Assembly (NCBI GenBank): GCA_963716135.1
Contig: OY970289.1
Coordinates: forward strand, 4,154,001-4,218,000
Direction: 5' to 3'
DNA from: CAVRAW01 sp963716135
Lineage (GTDB): Bacteria; Planctomycetota; Planctomycetia; Pirellulales; JADZDJ01
DNA: 64,000 bases
Notes under the pieces: model-generated
What the model saw: only the letters and a program-made list of their open reading frames with translations
Database searches by the model: none
What the model was told of the DNA's origin: nothing
Shown here: one piece after another, positions 7,733 to 16,597 of the stretch
Layout of the letters: each line of letters begins with the position of its first letter
Position numbering within the stretch: the stretch's first letter is position 1
Translations under genes and position numbers: made by a program

Positions 7733-10666
7733 TTAGTCCAAGAGTGGATCGCCGTGCCGGCAGTGGTATCCCGTGAGCAGCGCCGGATGGTCCGAACGGA
7801 GTTGATCCAGCTGAATACGTTCCCGCAGCCACTGGGCCGCCTTGTGTCGAAGTCGTGTGCGCTCCGTGCGCCGCTTTTCGGAGAGCTCTGCGAGGCCGCT
7901 GAATGGACGGTTCCAATGAAGGGCTTTTGAGAAATCTTTCTTTCCCTCCTGAATGAGCTCGTAAACGGCTTGTGCCAAGTCGGCGATCGAGTTGGCGCTC
8001 CGGTTGCGATAGCTTCGGCGGAGGGCGAGCACCTCAAGTCCACAGCCTGTTCGTCGCGTAAACCGCTGCCACTGGCGTTCGAAGTTCCGTCGTTGTCCGG
8101 GAGTTTGGAAGACGAATGCCGAGGGCTTGATGATCCGATAATCGCGAACTTTGTAGACGGGCAAGCCCAGAGGTAATAGCACGGGCTCGATTCCCTCGCG
8201 CAGCGCTATTTCCGCCTGCTGTTTAGCCTCCGGCAGCTTCAGCAGGCCTTTTTCCAGGACCAGCGGCGCAGGGCCTGTAAAGTGGTCCTCGACGTAGGTC
8301 TGCTGTAGCCACGGAGTCAGTTGGTCAATGGACTTGGAGTGGTACCCGCGAAAAGCGGCCTGCACCGGAACCAGCTGGTTCTGGGCATTAAGTAGACACT
8401 TGAGGTAGTTCCCAGAACCGTCGCACAGCAGCGCGTCAAATGCCACGGAACCTGTCGATGGCAGTTCCTTGAACTGCAAGGAATGCAGTCCAAAAATCTC
8501 GTCGTACTCATCGCCCACCTCAAAGAACGATATTACATGTTGGCGGTACCAGTGGTTGAATTGGTCTGGGTCGTCAGGCACCTGCGCTGGATCCAGAAAC
8601 GGCACTCCGGACATCTCGTCAGCACCACGCAGCGGATAGTCGGGTTGCCGCTTCAGGCATTCGGCGAAGGTACAAGCCGGGACGCGATCCTTGCGGAACG
8701 TGCAGCCGTCCGTGATCACCTGGATCCCATTGAGGACCATCATCATGGCGTAGGCCGCTGAGCGGGCAAGCGCCGTAATCTGGTTGGCCGCCACCAAGTT
8801 GCTGGTGGGCAGATAGTCGGACGCGAGGACGCCGTAGACGCTATTAGCTTGGAGCTTCAGTGCTACCGCCAATCCGGAACCCTTTCCCTCGTGTTGTTGG
8901 GCTTCCTGGCGCAGTCGGGCCATCGTCGTGGCATACTCGTGCGCCGGAAACCGCAAGCATCCGTACTCTTCATCGAGCGTCTCCACGTGGCGAATTTTGC
9001 ACCCTGGCAGATCCAACAGCGATTCCCAAGGGAGGTGGTCCTGGCGAAGGCGCTGCAACAAGTCATCAAACGCAATGCCGTCGTCGGCCACAAACTGAGC
9101 GGGATACATGACGACGCTGTCGACATTCAACGCTTCATATTCGCGTCGTGCGGCGGGCGGCAACGCCTGGATCATGAGCCAAGTAGGCCACGTCACCACG
9201 CCCGACTCGATCCGCTGTGAATACAGCCGGGCTCCTGCTACAGCTTGCGGGATCCGCTTTTTGAAGTTCTCCGAAGTGCGGGCGCCTTCCGTCGACGGGA
9301 TCAACGTATTCGGGAACGATTTGATGGCACCCGTAACACGCAGAAACCAGGCATCCTGCTCGCAGCGTTCCTGGATCAACTTGACCGCCTCACGCAACGT
9401 CAGCTTACGGCTGCCCGGCTCGAATACCACCGGGCGTCCCCAGTAGACGTTGCGCTCGGAGAGAATAGCGGGATAGCACTGCGACATGTCGATGTCGCGG
9501 AGCATGCCTACAGCGATATGAGCGAATTGGTAAGGGGATCGCGAGTAATTAAGCCCCCCATGGACTGTGCCGGTGGTAGCGCCGTATCGGCTGGCGCGCG
9601 CGTCGCTGGTGAAGGTCCTGCCGCCGCCTTTGGCCATGAGCTGCTTCAAATCCCGGGCAGTGGCCAGAACCTGGGAATCCTTGGCGACACTTTCCCGGGT
9701 CATCGCCACTAGAAAATTCGCCACCCGCCTTCCCAGGGTGGGCGCCATCTCCGCAGGACCTGGATGGCCAAAATGTTGATATATGCCGCGGTCATACTCG
9801 GCCATCTGTTCATAGACCAGCAGCGTGTTCACTGCGTCGACAATCGCATAGCCATAGGCATCGTGGGGTCGTTCTCGGAAGGTCTTGAACATTTCCCGTT
9901 TATCTTTTTCAGCGAGCAAATCACTTTTGCCCAACTGGAGAAATGTGCGGCTGTGCGAGTTGAGGCTTGCTGACCCGAAAGGGCCGTGCGTATCGCAAAA
10001 GCGGGCGGTGACCGGGTAAATGGATCCGTCGACATCCTGCGCGAATTGGATCACGGGATGGAAATTTGTGAAGGTGCTGGATTTCGTCTCGAACCTCAGG
10101 GTCTTGCCGCCGCTTATCCCTACGGCCCCGAACTGCGAAGGCTGCTGCAGCAGGGCCTGGTAGAATTCGCTCCCGAAGGCTTTGAGGAAATCAGCCGGCC
10201 AGAAGTGACCGATCAACCGTAGCTGGATGCCAGGAGGAAGATGGCGGGCCGCGGGAGTGTCGTCGCTGGACCGTTGACGCAGCAATGCGTAGCCTTCCTC
10301 CCGTGACAGCGGTATCAACGCCGGTTGGAGGCGGAAGAGGTCATTGATCACTTCGACCGGGGAAAGCTGGGAGTGAATCGGTTTCGCAGGCCATACCTTC
10401 AGCACGTCAAAAAAATGGCCGTACCCGCCGGCTGTCCGTGGAAGGTACCGCTCGGGATCAAAGTCGCTCGGTGGAAGCTTAATCGCAGGCGAATGGTATA
10501 CCTGGACCAACAGCCAACGCTGTCTCCAGCGAACAGAGCACTGGATGGTCAGCGTGTGGCGAAGCTGATATTCGGTATCGACGGCGACATCGACAACTGC
10601 GGCGGTCAGCCGGTGGACGACCGCGTCCCGATAACGTGATAGGCGATTAGGGGCTTCCAGGTGCAT
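7733..10666 (-). CDS. Family-B DNA polymerase-like protein of integrated element
   Basis: This 977-aa protein has the ordered motifs of family B DNA polymerases. There is an exonuclease-I-like VAVDTEYQ (D30, E32). Palm motif A is DIDMSQCYPA at about residue 391. Motif B is LKLQANSVYG at about residue 602. A YxGxxxK-like AFRGYHSK lies further on. Motif C, expected at about residue 650 as YGDTDS, reads VITDGCTF, so the second catalytic aspartate is replaced by Cys. The protein may be inactive or a divergent branch with a shifted metal ligand. I cannot place it among protein-primed, primer-independent (piPolB) or organellar types by eye. Its size is similar to pipolin polymerases. Start: ATG with a weak AAGAG upstream. 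It follows the DUF3102 gene by 57 bp in one apparent operon. Confidence 0.7.
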   Translation of the reverse strand: MHLEAPNRLSRYRDAVVHRLTAAVVDVAVDTEYQLRHTLTIQCSVRWRQRWLLVQVYHSPAIKLPPSDFDPERYLPRTAGGYGHFFDVLKVWPAKPIHSQLSPVEVINDLFRLQPALIPLSREEGYALLRQRSSDDTPAARHLPPGIQLRLIGHFWPADFLKAFGSEFYQALLQQPSQFGAVGISGGKTLRFETKSSTFTNFHPVIQFAQDVDGSIYPVTARFCDTHGPFGSASLNSHSRTFLQLGKSDLLAEKDKREMFKTFRERPHDAYGYAIVDAVNTLLVYEQMAEYDRGIYQHFGHPGPAEMAPTLGRRVANFLVAMTRESVAKDSQVLATARDLKQLMAKGGGRTFTSDARASRYGATTGTVHGGLNYSRSPYQFAHIAVGMLRDIDMSQCYPAILSERNVYWGRPVVFEPGSRKLTLREAVKLIQERCEQDAWFLRVTGAIKSFPNTLIPSTEGARTSENFKKRIPQAVAGARLYSQRIESGVVTWPTWLMIQALPPAARREYEALNVDSVVMYPAQFVADDGIAFDDLLQRLRQDHLPWESLLDLPGCKIRHVETLDEEYGCLRFPAHEYATTMARLRQEAQQHEGKGSGLAVALKLQANSVYGVLASDYLPTSNLVAANQITALARSAAYAMMMVLNGIQVITDGCTFRKDRVPACTFAECLKRQPDYPLRGADEMSGVPFLDPAQVPDDPDQFNHWYRQHVISFFEVGDEYDEIFGLHSLQFKELPSTGSVAFDALLCDGSGNYLKCLLNAQNQLVPVQAAFRGYHSKSIDQLTPWLQQTYVEDHFTGPAPLVLEKGLLKLPEAKQQAEIALREGIEPVLLPLGLPVYKVRDYRIIKPSAFVFQTPGQRRNFERQWQRFTRRTGCGLEVLALRRSYRNRSANSIADLAQAVYELIQEGKKDFSKALHWNRPFSGLAELSEKRRTERTRLRHKAAQWLRERIQLDQLRSDHPALLTGYHCRHGDPLLD

Positions 10667-10723
10667 AGCTTTGGTCTCTTAACCATTGTCAAACGACCAC
10701 ATGCTGAGAGCGGGGGGGACGCT

Positions 10724-11484
10724 TCAGCTCTCGAGATCAATCGGCCCAGATTCAACTTCGTCAGCCAATTCGCGCAGAACTCGTGCGTATTCGGGCAACT
10801 CATCCTGGGGGCATGTGATGGTCCATTCGTGGACCAAGGCTCGAAGGGCCTCAATGAAACTGGCAGGCGGACACGGCAGATCGTCAGTCTGCGGATCAGC
10901 CTGCTCCTGGACTGGTGCTGCAGATTCTGCGGATTGCACCGATTCCCATTCCACCTCTTCCACGACATCTTCGGCAGCCTTGCCGCCGATCGGTGCGTCC
11001 GTTAACGCTTCCTCCGGCGTAGAACTTTCACTCTCGTTGTCTTCCTTAACAGAATGTTTGGCAACGATTGCCTTCGCCGTAGTAAACGTAATATATTCGC
11101 CTCTTTTCGCCCGCCGCACGGCATCCTTTCTTGCCGCCTCGGGCGTCGCGTCGCGGGCGAGGTAATAGAGGCCCTCCGCCGTGACAGTTCCGAAAAGGCT
11201 TTTCGGATCTTTTACACGGAAAGCCTCGACGACTCTCAGATAATTCCGCGCACACGCCGAGGTGAATCCACATTCATTCTCGACCCACTGCTCATACTGG
11301 CCGTTACCTCGATTTGCGAAAAGGCGGTGGGCCTTTTTCAGGATCTCGCCGATTTCGAAAATTCGCTCGACAATCTGCCCTTTCGCCCGCTTGATCGCAA
11401 GCGCACAGTTTTCCAATTCTGTCTCCATCGTCGCCACGGCGCCTCGGGTGGGGGAAAGCGTCGCGCAGAATTTTTCGTTGACAT
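10724..11484 (-). CDS. DUF3102-like DNA-associated protein (probable one-base frameshift near start)
   Basis: The body (GTG 11437 onward, 237 aa) has a DUF3102-like region: IVERIFEIGEILKKAH, then GQYEQWVENECGFTSACARNYLRVVEAF at about residues 22-72. This is an HTH-like domain common on plasmids and phages. The C-terminal half is acidic and low-complexity. In the other frame, an ATG at 11484 with a strong AAGGAG site opens MSTKNSARRFPPPEA and runs straight into this gene if one base is restored in the CCCCC run near 11450. I take 11484 as the likely true start. Probably a DNA-binding, partition or regulatory protein of the element. Confidence 0.65.
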
Positions 11485-11501
11485 TAGGCTTCTCCTTGGC
11501 A

Positions 11502-11981
11502 TTAATGGGTTCCCCTCAAACTCGCTGATTTCTGGGTTTCTTCGGCGCCGCCTTGGATGTGCTGTGGCTGGCGCCGGCGATTGCCGCCGCTTTTCATCAA
11601 GGCGGCCGCCGCTTCTTTTCTCAGCTTTAATTCGGTCGCGTCGCTGCACCTCCTCGGCAGTTCAATTCTCGCGCTTTTGCCGCGCCGGCCGCCGGATGGC
11701 GGACGTTTGCAGTCATCTTGCGTTTGCGGGGTCGTCCGGGCCATCGACCCGCCTTCGATCTCGTCCGCCAGATCGCGTAGGATACGCATGATTCTGTGGA
11801 GCTTGGCCTCCGCGCACTTGGCACGCTGCGCCAACAGGTCATGGACGTTTTTCATATTTCGGGTGATTGCAACAATCCTCTCGATGGTCCGTGCCTTCGC
11901 CTGCTCAATGGCGATAGCGTATTCCTTCCGTTTTTGTTTGTTCGCCGCTGGCAGCGTGGCGGATTCGCGTTTAGGCGTCAT
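11502..11981 (-). CDS. Hypothetical protein, coiled-coil and basic tail
   Basis: About 159 aa from ATG 11981, chosen because GGAG sits six bases upstream and the ATG overlaps the stop of the excisionase-like gene by 11 bp (translational coupling). Residues 15-75 are Lys/Glu/Ala-rich (KEYAIAIEQAKARTIERIV, LHRIMRILRDLADEIEGG) and probably form helices or a coiled coil. The LRDLADEIE motif resembles LRELADEVE near the C-terminus of the neighbouring DUF3102 protein, suggesting the two are related or interact. The rest is basic and low-complexity. Function unknown. Confidence 0.6.
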   Translation of the reverse strand: MTPKRESATLPAANKQKRKEYAIAIEQAKARTIERIVAITRNMKNVHDLLAQRAKCAEAKLHRIMRILRDLADEIEGGSMARTTPQTQDDCKRPPSGGRRGKSARIELPRRCSDATELKLRKEAAAALMKSGGNRRRQPQHIQGGAEETQKSASLRGTH

Positions 11982-12348
11982 TGAATTCTCCATGGCCACG
12001 GCCAGCAATTTTTCCAAGGTTGCCCGCCTGCGGCGTTAATGAGGCGTCGTCAAAAAAATCGATTACGTCTGGGCTTCGTCGTCGACGCTGGCGTGGCACA
12101 GGCGCCGCCGCCGACCGCCGTCGCTCAAGGAACTCGGCTAAAGCTTCCGGCGAAATCCGCCACCGCGGGCGTCCACCGACACGGGTCGCCACGTTGACTG
12201 CTGATAACTCGCCGCTTTTGATCCAATCCAGTACCTTTGCCGCCTCGATGCCGAGTTGCTGGCCAACCTGCGGCGGGGACTGCCAATGGGGAGAAGGTGG
12301 CGTTACTCTTGTATAACGTGCAGTTGACTGCCTGAACCTATTTGCCAC
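11971..12348 (-). CDS. Excisionase-like HTH protein
   Basis: About 125 aa. I chose the GTG at 12348 because GGAGGT lies four bases upstream, rather than the ATG at 12405, which is buried in the previous gene. Residues about 28-75 form a MerR/excisionase-type winged helix: PPQVGQQLGIEAAKVLDWIKSG, then a wing with GGRPRWRISPEALAEFLERR. This is the HTH_17 pattern used by phage Xis and AlpA proteins and by similar regulators. The C-terminus is basic then acidic (IDFFDD). It overlaps its neighbours on both sides. With the integrase 1.3 kb upstream it is the likely recombination directionality factor, or a regulator, of the element. Confidence 0.7.
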   Translation of the reverse strand: MANRFRQSTARYTRVTPPSPHWQSPPQVGQQLGIEAAKVLDWIKSGELSAVNVATRVGGRPRWRISPEALAEFLERRRSAAAPVPRQRRRRSPDVIDFFDDASLTPQAGNLGKIAGRGHGEFNDA

Positions 12349-12511
12349 GTCGACCTCCGCCGCGGGAGACGCGGAAAAGAATGTCGCGGGCTTCGCGCAC
12401 GTCATCGATTGCCGTGATGGCGCGATCGATCGCGGTCAGCAAACGGCCGACAATCCGTTGGATCTGGCGTTTTGCAGCAGGACTACTCGCTTTTTTTAGA
12501 GGGGCACTCAT
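12338..12511 (-). CDS. 57-aa small protein upstream of the excisionase-like gene
   Basis: The reading frame from ATG 12511 gives MSAPLKKASSPAAKRQ then an amphipathic helix (IVGRLLTAIDRAITAIDDVREARDILFRV) and a basic tail GGGRRGK. Codons look protein-like. The stop TAG overlaps the GTG start of the excisionase-like gene (GTGGCAAATAG), the arrangement of coupled genes. The ribosome site is weak (TTCGGGGC). No family recognised. It could be a small regulator or antitoxin-like protein. A hairpin at 12562-12579 lies just upstream. Confidence 0.5.
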   Translation of the reverse strand: MSAPLKKASSPAAKRQIQRIVGRLLTAIDRAITAIDDVREARDILFRVSRGGGRRGK

Positions 12512-12561
12512 GCCCCGAATTTACAAGCGACCGGCCTGTGGTGTGTGACCGGGAAGAAGAA

Positions 12562-12579
12562 ACCACTGTAGATAGTGGT
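12562..12579. promoter_or_regulatory. Hairpin / candidate operator
   Basis: ACCACT-GTAGAT-AGTGGT is a perfect 6+6-bp inverted repeat. It lies between the 304-aa hypothetical gene and the 57-aa/excisionase unit. It could be an operator for that unit or a weak hairpin. No T-run follows on the minus strand. Confidence 0.35.
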
Positions 12580-12630
12580 GTTCGCCGTGAAAGGCTAAGA
12601 CCCTACGGCAGTAGTCGGCAAGTTGCGAGG

Positions 12631-13542
12631 CTACTCTCCATGCTGCTTTTGCTCACGGATCATCTCCCTTCGCTCTTCAACGCCCTGCGCGATCGCAGGG
12701 GCCACTTCCGCTGCATTGGCCATCTGAGCAACTTCGTTTGCGTCGTGTATTGCTAGATAGTGTATGAAGTCACCAGCATGGACAGAGAGGCGGTTTGGCC
12801 TCAGGCTCTTCGTGCGGATGGGATACGTATGCAAGAATTTTTGAAACAATTTGTAAGTTTTAAATCTGCATTTCCACAGCTTGATTGCCGGCTGATAGGC
12901 CGAATCATCGTCGAGTTTCTTTTCCACGTCGAGTTTCTTTTCCACCCGCACTCGCTCGAAATCTATCTGACTGCGCAAGTTCTGCATTTCTTGTGCGGAT
13001 TCTTCTCGGGCAACAATCTCGCTGCTGATTGCCTGCCAGTTTGTTTTAACGGAGGCCGCATCAAGGTCGAGCCAGTCGCCTGCAAACGAAGTCTTTTGTG
13101 ACCACCACGCCCTGTAAGCATCGAAGGCATGTGTACCTTTTAGTAGCATCAGGTACAGCGACGTTCCGATTGACAATGCAGCTTGGCAATAACTCGAATA
13201 CGGGTGCTCATCTACCAAAATCGGCTGGTAATCATTGACGGCCTGTAGGGCGTCATCGCCAAAGCATAGGAGCCGATCCAGCTCACTGAGGTCCTTTGCT
13301 AAATGCTTAGCCCCACTAACCCCATAGTCGGCGGCTTCTTGAAATTCGCAAGTATCGCTAAGGTCCTGCGGCGTAAACATCGCGGCTTGCCGCAAAATGC
13401 TTACGCCCACCGCCACTTTCCTGGCCACATCACAAGCGGCAAGGGCATCGGTTCGCCGTTGATCTGCCGACGCGGACTCGGAGTGCTGTCGCTTGGCGTC
13501 CAGTTTTGACTTAGTGCCCGACGGCTTTTTGCGCGGCGCCAT
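12631..13542 (-). CDS. Hypothetical protein (about 303 aa)
   Basis: The start at 13542 (MAPRKKPSG) has AGGTG about seven bases upstream. The N-terminus is basic (residues 1-20). Most of the protein is helical with several Trp residues (YRAWWSQKTSFAGDWLDLD at about 142-160). A coiled-coil-like region (about 175-210) contains an exact tandem duplication, VEKKLD-VEKKLD, encoded by an 18-bp repeat at about 12911-12946. The C-terminus ends in Glu/Arg/Gln-rich residues. No family recognised. Lying just inside the integrase at the end of the element, it may be cargo, for instance a defence or sensing gene, but nothing in the sequence proves this. Confidence 0.6.
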   Translation of the reverse strand: MAPRKKPSGTKSKLDAKRQHSESASADQRRTDALAACDVARKVAVGVSILRQAAMFTPQDLSDTCEFQEAADYGVSGAKHLAKDLSELDRLLCFGDDALQAVNDYQPILVDEHPYSSYCQAALSIGTSLYLMLLKGTHAFDAYRAWWSQKTSFAGDWLDLDAASVKTNWQAISSEIVAREESAQEMQNLRSQIDFERVRVEKKLDVEKKLDDDSAYQPAIKLWKCRFKTYKLFQKFLHTYPIRTKSLRPNRLSVHAGDFIHYLAIHDANEVAQMANAAEVAPAIAQGVEERREMIREQKQHGE

Positions 13543-13694
13543 GATGCTCACCTGTACGTGGCCGGGCCAACCCCCGCCGCCAGCGTCAGGTGAGCGCCCG
13601 CCGACGACGGTGGTTGTATAGCGGTGTACGGCCGCCGAAACCCAGCGACAGTCAGTTTACATTGAATCACCGTTCGCGACCAATCAGTCGGATA

Positions 13695-14900
13695 TTACCT
13701 AGGTTTGGGTTTCTTCTTGGCCTTCGCCTTCTGCTGCTTGTGCGGGAACAGCCACCGGCGAACGTTGTCGCTCACGGCCAGCAGCCGAGCATCGTCGATT
13801 CGCTCCCGGTACACTGCCGCCATCGACGCATCGCCATGCCCCATGATCGCGTTGACGGCCACTTGGTCCCGGCTCCCGCCGGCCTCCGTGGCGAACGTGT
13901 GGCGGATCGTGTAGAAGCTCAACCCCTCGCGGCGTAGCTTCAATTTGACTAGTAGCTTGATGAATTCGTGCCCGAGTGAGCTCGCACCGCCTTGATCTTT
14001 GTACCACGGCTCGCCGAACATGGTGAGAAAAACGTGCTCCCGGTTGGCATCCTCTTTTGCCTCAGGCCGCTTGTCGATGCCCTGTTGCAGTGCCTTGACC
14101 GTTTCCGGCCACAGGGGACAACGCCGATCAATGCCGGTTTTCGGCCGGGGAAAGTTGAGCCAGCCGTTCGATAGATCGATGTTGCGGAAGCGGAGTTGCC
14201 CACAGTCCGCATTGCCCAGGCCGCAGTTGATGCCCAACAGGACCATCGCTTTTAGCTGCCCGTCGGCGGCTCTGATGATCTTCCGCAATTCGGCGGCGGA
14301 GAACAGCCGGGGTGGCTTTTCGTTACGCTCCCGGCGAATTGCCGATTTCCCAGGCGGCTTAAATTGCGGACCATGGCGAATGGGTTTGTCGATCAAACCC
14401 GCTTCATACCCATACTTGAATACGCTGCGGATTTTCGCAACCACTCCGCCCAGTGCCCAGGCCCCGCGGGTTTTCGCCAAGCTACACCGCAAGGCCTCGA
14501 AGTCATCTGCGGCCAGGTCGTCCACCAGCCGGGCCTTGCCGAAGTAGCCCAACAGCAATCGGCAGGTGGTGTAGAGATCCTCGAAATGCCGCCGGGTGAT
14601 TTCGCGGGTGTTAACCTGTCCCTTTTTGACCATCAGGAATCGGTTGCACAGATCATGGACCGTCAGGCCGGTTCCAGATACCCGCGGCGTGCGGCCGGCC
14701 AGGAGATCATCCCGCTGCTGGAGCCACAATTCCAACGCGGCTTTGCCGTGTGGATCGTCGGCCACTTTGCCGAAGTAGCAGAATCGGCTCCGAACCTTCT
14801 TGGCCCAGCGGCCTGTCGCATGGGGAAAGAGGGGAAAGTCTGGCCGGGGTTTCCTCGGCTTGTTGGATATCGCCGTTGTGCTAGATTTAATCACGGTCAC
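13695..14900 (-). CDS. Tyrosine recombinase/integrase, planctomycete type
   Basis: About 400 aa. The N-terminal DFPLFPHATGRWAKKVR...CYFGK block is the arm-binding region common in planctomycete integrases. The catalytic half has the beta-hairpin lysine (FPRPKTGIDRRCPLW), YTIRHTFAT (box II arginine), IMGHGDAS and the nucleophile Tyr in AVYRERI at about residue 363. Box I Arg is not obvious (GINCGLGNADCGQL) and the box II His is Tyr. I recall the same deviations in other planctomycete integrases, so they are probably lineage-typical. GTG 14900 or, more likely, GTG 14894 with GGAG eight bases upstream is the start. It lies about 110 bp from tRNA-Ala, as expected for a tRNA-targeted element. Confidence 0.9.
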   Translation of the reverse strand: MTVIKSSTTAISNKPRKPRPDFPLFPHATGRWAKKVRSRFCYFGKVADDPHGKAALELWLQQRDDLLAGRTPRVSGTGLTVHDLCNRFLMVKKGQVNTREITRRHFEDLYTTCRLLLGYFGKARLVDDLAADDFEALRCSLAKTRGAWALGGVVAKIRSVFKYGYEAGLIDKPIRHGPQFKPPGKSAIRRERNEKPPRLFSAAELRKIIRAADGQLKAMVLLGINCGLGNADCGQLRFRNIDLSNGWLNFPRPKTGIDRRCPLWPETVKALQQGIDKRPEAKEDANREHVFLTMFGEPWYKDQGGASSLGHEFIKLLVKLKLRREGLSFYTIRHTFATEAGGSRDQVAVNAIMGHGDASMAAVYRERIDDARLLAVSDNVRRWLFPHKQQKAKAKKKPKPR

Positions 14901-14986
14901 TGCTCCGGGGGATTTTGAGGTTTCCGGCTGTCAGGTGTCAAAACGGGTGTCAGCCGAATAGTACACGAATCCGCTGAAAAGTGAAT

Positions 14987-15007
14987 AACCCTTATGACTC
15001 AAGGGTT
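14987..15007. other. Candidate integrase core site (attachment site) beside tRNA-Ala
   Basis: AACCCTT, then a 7-base centre ATGACTC, then AAGGGTT: two 7-bp inverted arms around a 7-bp spacer. This is the geometry of tyrosine recombinase core sites. It lies between the integrase gene and the 5' end of tRNA-Ala. I did not find a second copy by eye inside the window, so the other end of the element is undefined. Confidence 0.4.
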
Positions 15008-15008
15008 T

Positions 15009-15081
15009 GGGGACGTAGCTCAATTGGGAGAGCGCCGGCTTTGCAAGCCGGAGGTTGCCGGTTCGATCCCGGTCGTCTCCA
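15009..15081 (+). tRNA. tRNA-Ala(TGC)
   Basis: A full cloverleaf of 73 bases. The acceptor stem GGGGACG pairs with CGTCTCC (one G-U). The D arm is GCTC...GAGC. The anticodon stem is CCGGC/GCCGG with loop TTTGCAA, so the anticodon is TGC (Ala). The T arm is GCCGG-TTCGATC-CCGGT and the discriminator is A. CCA is not encoded. Elements often integrate at tRNA genes, and here the integrase lies on its 5' side. Confidence 0.95.
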
Positions 15082-15137
15082 TTTGACCGCAAGTATCGCA
15101 ACGAAGCGGCTTGATATGCCGCGGCGGTCGATGCACT

Positions 15138-16504
15138 TCAGTAAAAGACGTAACCTTCCTCGCCGTGCTGACTGACGTCGAGTCCTTGGACTTCGTCTTG
15201 CGGAGTCACTCGCAGTCCCATAATCGCATCCAGCACCTTCAGAATGATGAAGGTGGCAACGATCGCCAGCACCCACGTCGCCGCGATTGCGATCAGTTGG
15301 GCCATCAGCAGCGGTCCGCCTTCCAGCAGGCCCAGCAGCTTGCCTTGCCCGACATCCGATACCGCCCGCGTGGCGAACACTCCGGTCAGCAGGGCTCCCA
15401 AGGTACCGCCGATGCCGTGAACGCCGAAAGCATCGAGCGAATCGTCGTAGCCCAATTTCGGCTTGAGATACAAACACGCCAGACAGCAAACGATTCCGGC
15501 GGCCGCGCCGATGATTAAGGCGGGCATCATCAACACGTAGCCGGCGGCGGGCGTAATGCAAACCAATCCAGCGACTGCGCCCGAGGCCGTGCCCAATACG
15601 GTCGGCTTGCCGCGCAGGATCCATTCCATGCTTGCCCAGGCCAGCGCTCCGGCCGCGGCGGAAAAGTGCGTGGCCGCGAAGGCGCTGGCCGCGATGCCGT
15701 CGGCCGCCAAGGCGCTGCCGGCATTGAAGCCGAACCAGCCGACCCATAACAAACCGGCGCCCAACACGGTATAGCTGAGGTTGTGAGGCGGCATCGGTTC
15801 CCGCGGATAGCCGATGCGCTTGCCGATCAATAGCGCAAATCAGCGCTGAAACCCCCGAGCTGATGTGCACCACGGTGCCGCCGGCAAAATCGAGCGCGCC
15901 GCCGGCACAGTATTTTGCGCCGCTTCGGTTCCGTACGCCAGCGCGCCACCGCCCCACACCCAATGGCACAAAGGACAATACACCAGTAACCCCCACAGAA
16001 TCATAAACACGACCAGCGTGCTGAACTTCATCCGTTCCGCAAAAGCGCCGCAAATCAGCGCCGGCGTGATGATAAAGAACATCCCTTGGAACAGCATGTG
16101 CGTGAGCATGGGGATGTTCAGTGTGGGATGCAGTGGAACCTGCGCGCCTGACTGGTCCATTCCGGCTGCACGCCTTTCATGAACAAGTAATCGAGGTTGC
16201 CGATCCAGGCGCCCGTGCCGCCGAATGCCAGCGAATAACCCACTGTCGCCCAAATCACTGTCATCAAACCCATCAAAAAGATGCACTGCATCAAAATACT
16301 GAGCACGTTCTTCTTCCGGACCAACCCGCCGTAGAACATGGCCAGGCCCGGAGCGGTCATCGCCAGCACCAGCGCCGAAGAAACGAGCATCCAGGCGTTA
16401 TCGCCTCGATCAAGATGATGTTCTGCAGTTTGAGCCATCGCGCTCGCCGGCAGCGCGAACTGCAGAACCCCAATAACGCAGATCAGCCGAAGTAGCTTGA
16501 TCAT
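15138..16504 (-). CDS. amtB: Ammonium transporter AmtB (three apparent frameshifts)
   Basis: A channel for NH3/NH4+ uptake in the inner membrane. The protein reads across three frames. From 16504: signal peptide (residues 1-24), then NAWMLVSSALVLAMTAPGLAMFYGGLVRKKN. Next: MFFIITPALICGAFAERMKF...CHWVWGGG. Then GALDFAGGTVVHISSGVSAL. Finally IGKRIGYP...GWFGFNAGSALAADG...GVHGIGGTLGALLTGVFA to 15138. Together about 455 residues, normal for Amt. Breaks lie near 16140, 15900 and 15845. The last is repaired by removing one T from a TTT run. Three independent lesions with every motif preserved suggest sequence errors. It is the last gene of glnK-glnD-amtB. The stop is 57 bp from the convergent tRNA. 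Confidence 0.9.
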
Positions 16505-16597
16505 CGTGAAATGGCCATTGGTGCGGGCATGCGAACCAGCGAGAATATATCAAGATGCCCATCGTGCGCCAACGACGCATCGAAATCGCTGAAGAGT

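Noticed and set aside
15050..15081. 3' end of tRNA-Ala as the integration core
   Set aside because: The integrase and element lie on the 5' side, and no second copy of the tRNA 3' end was found in the window.
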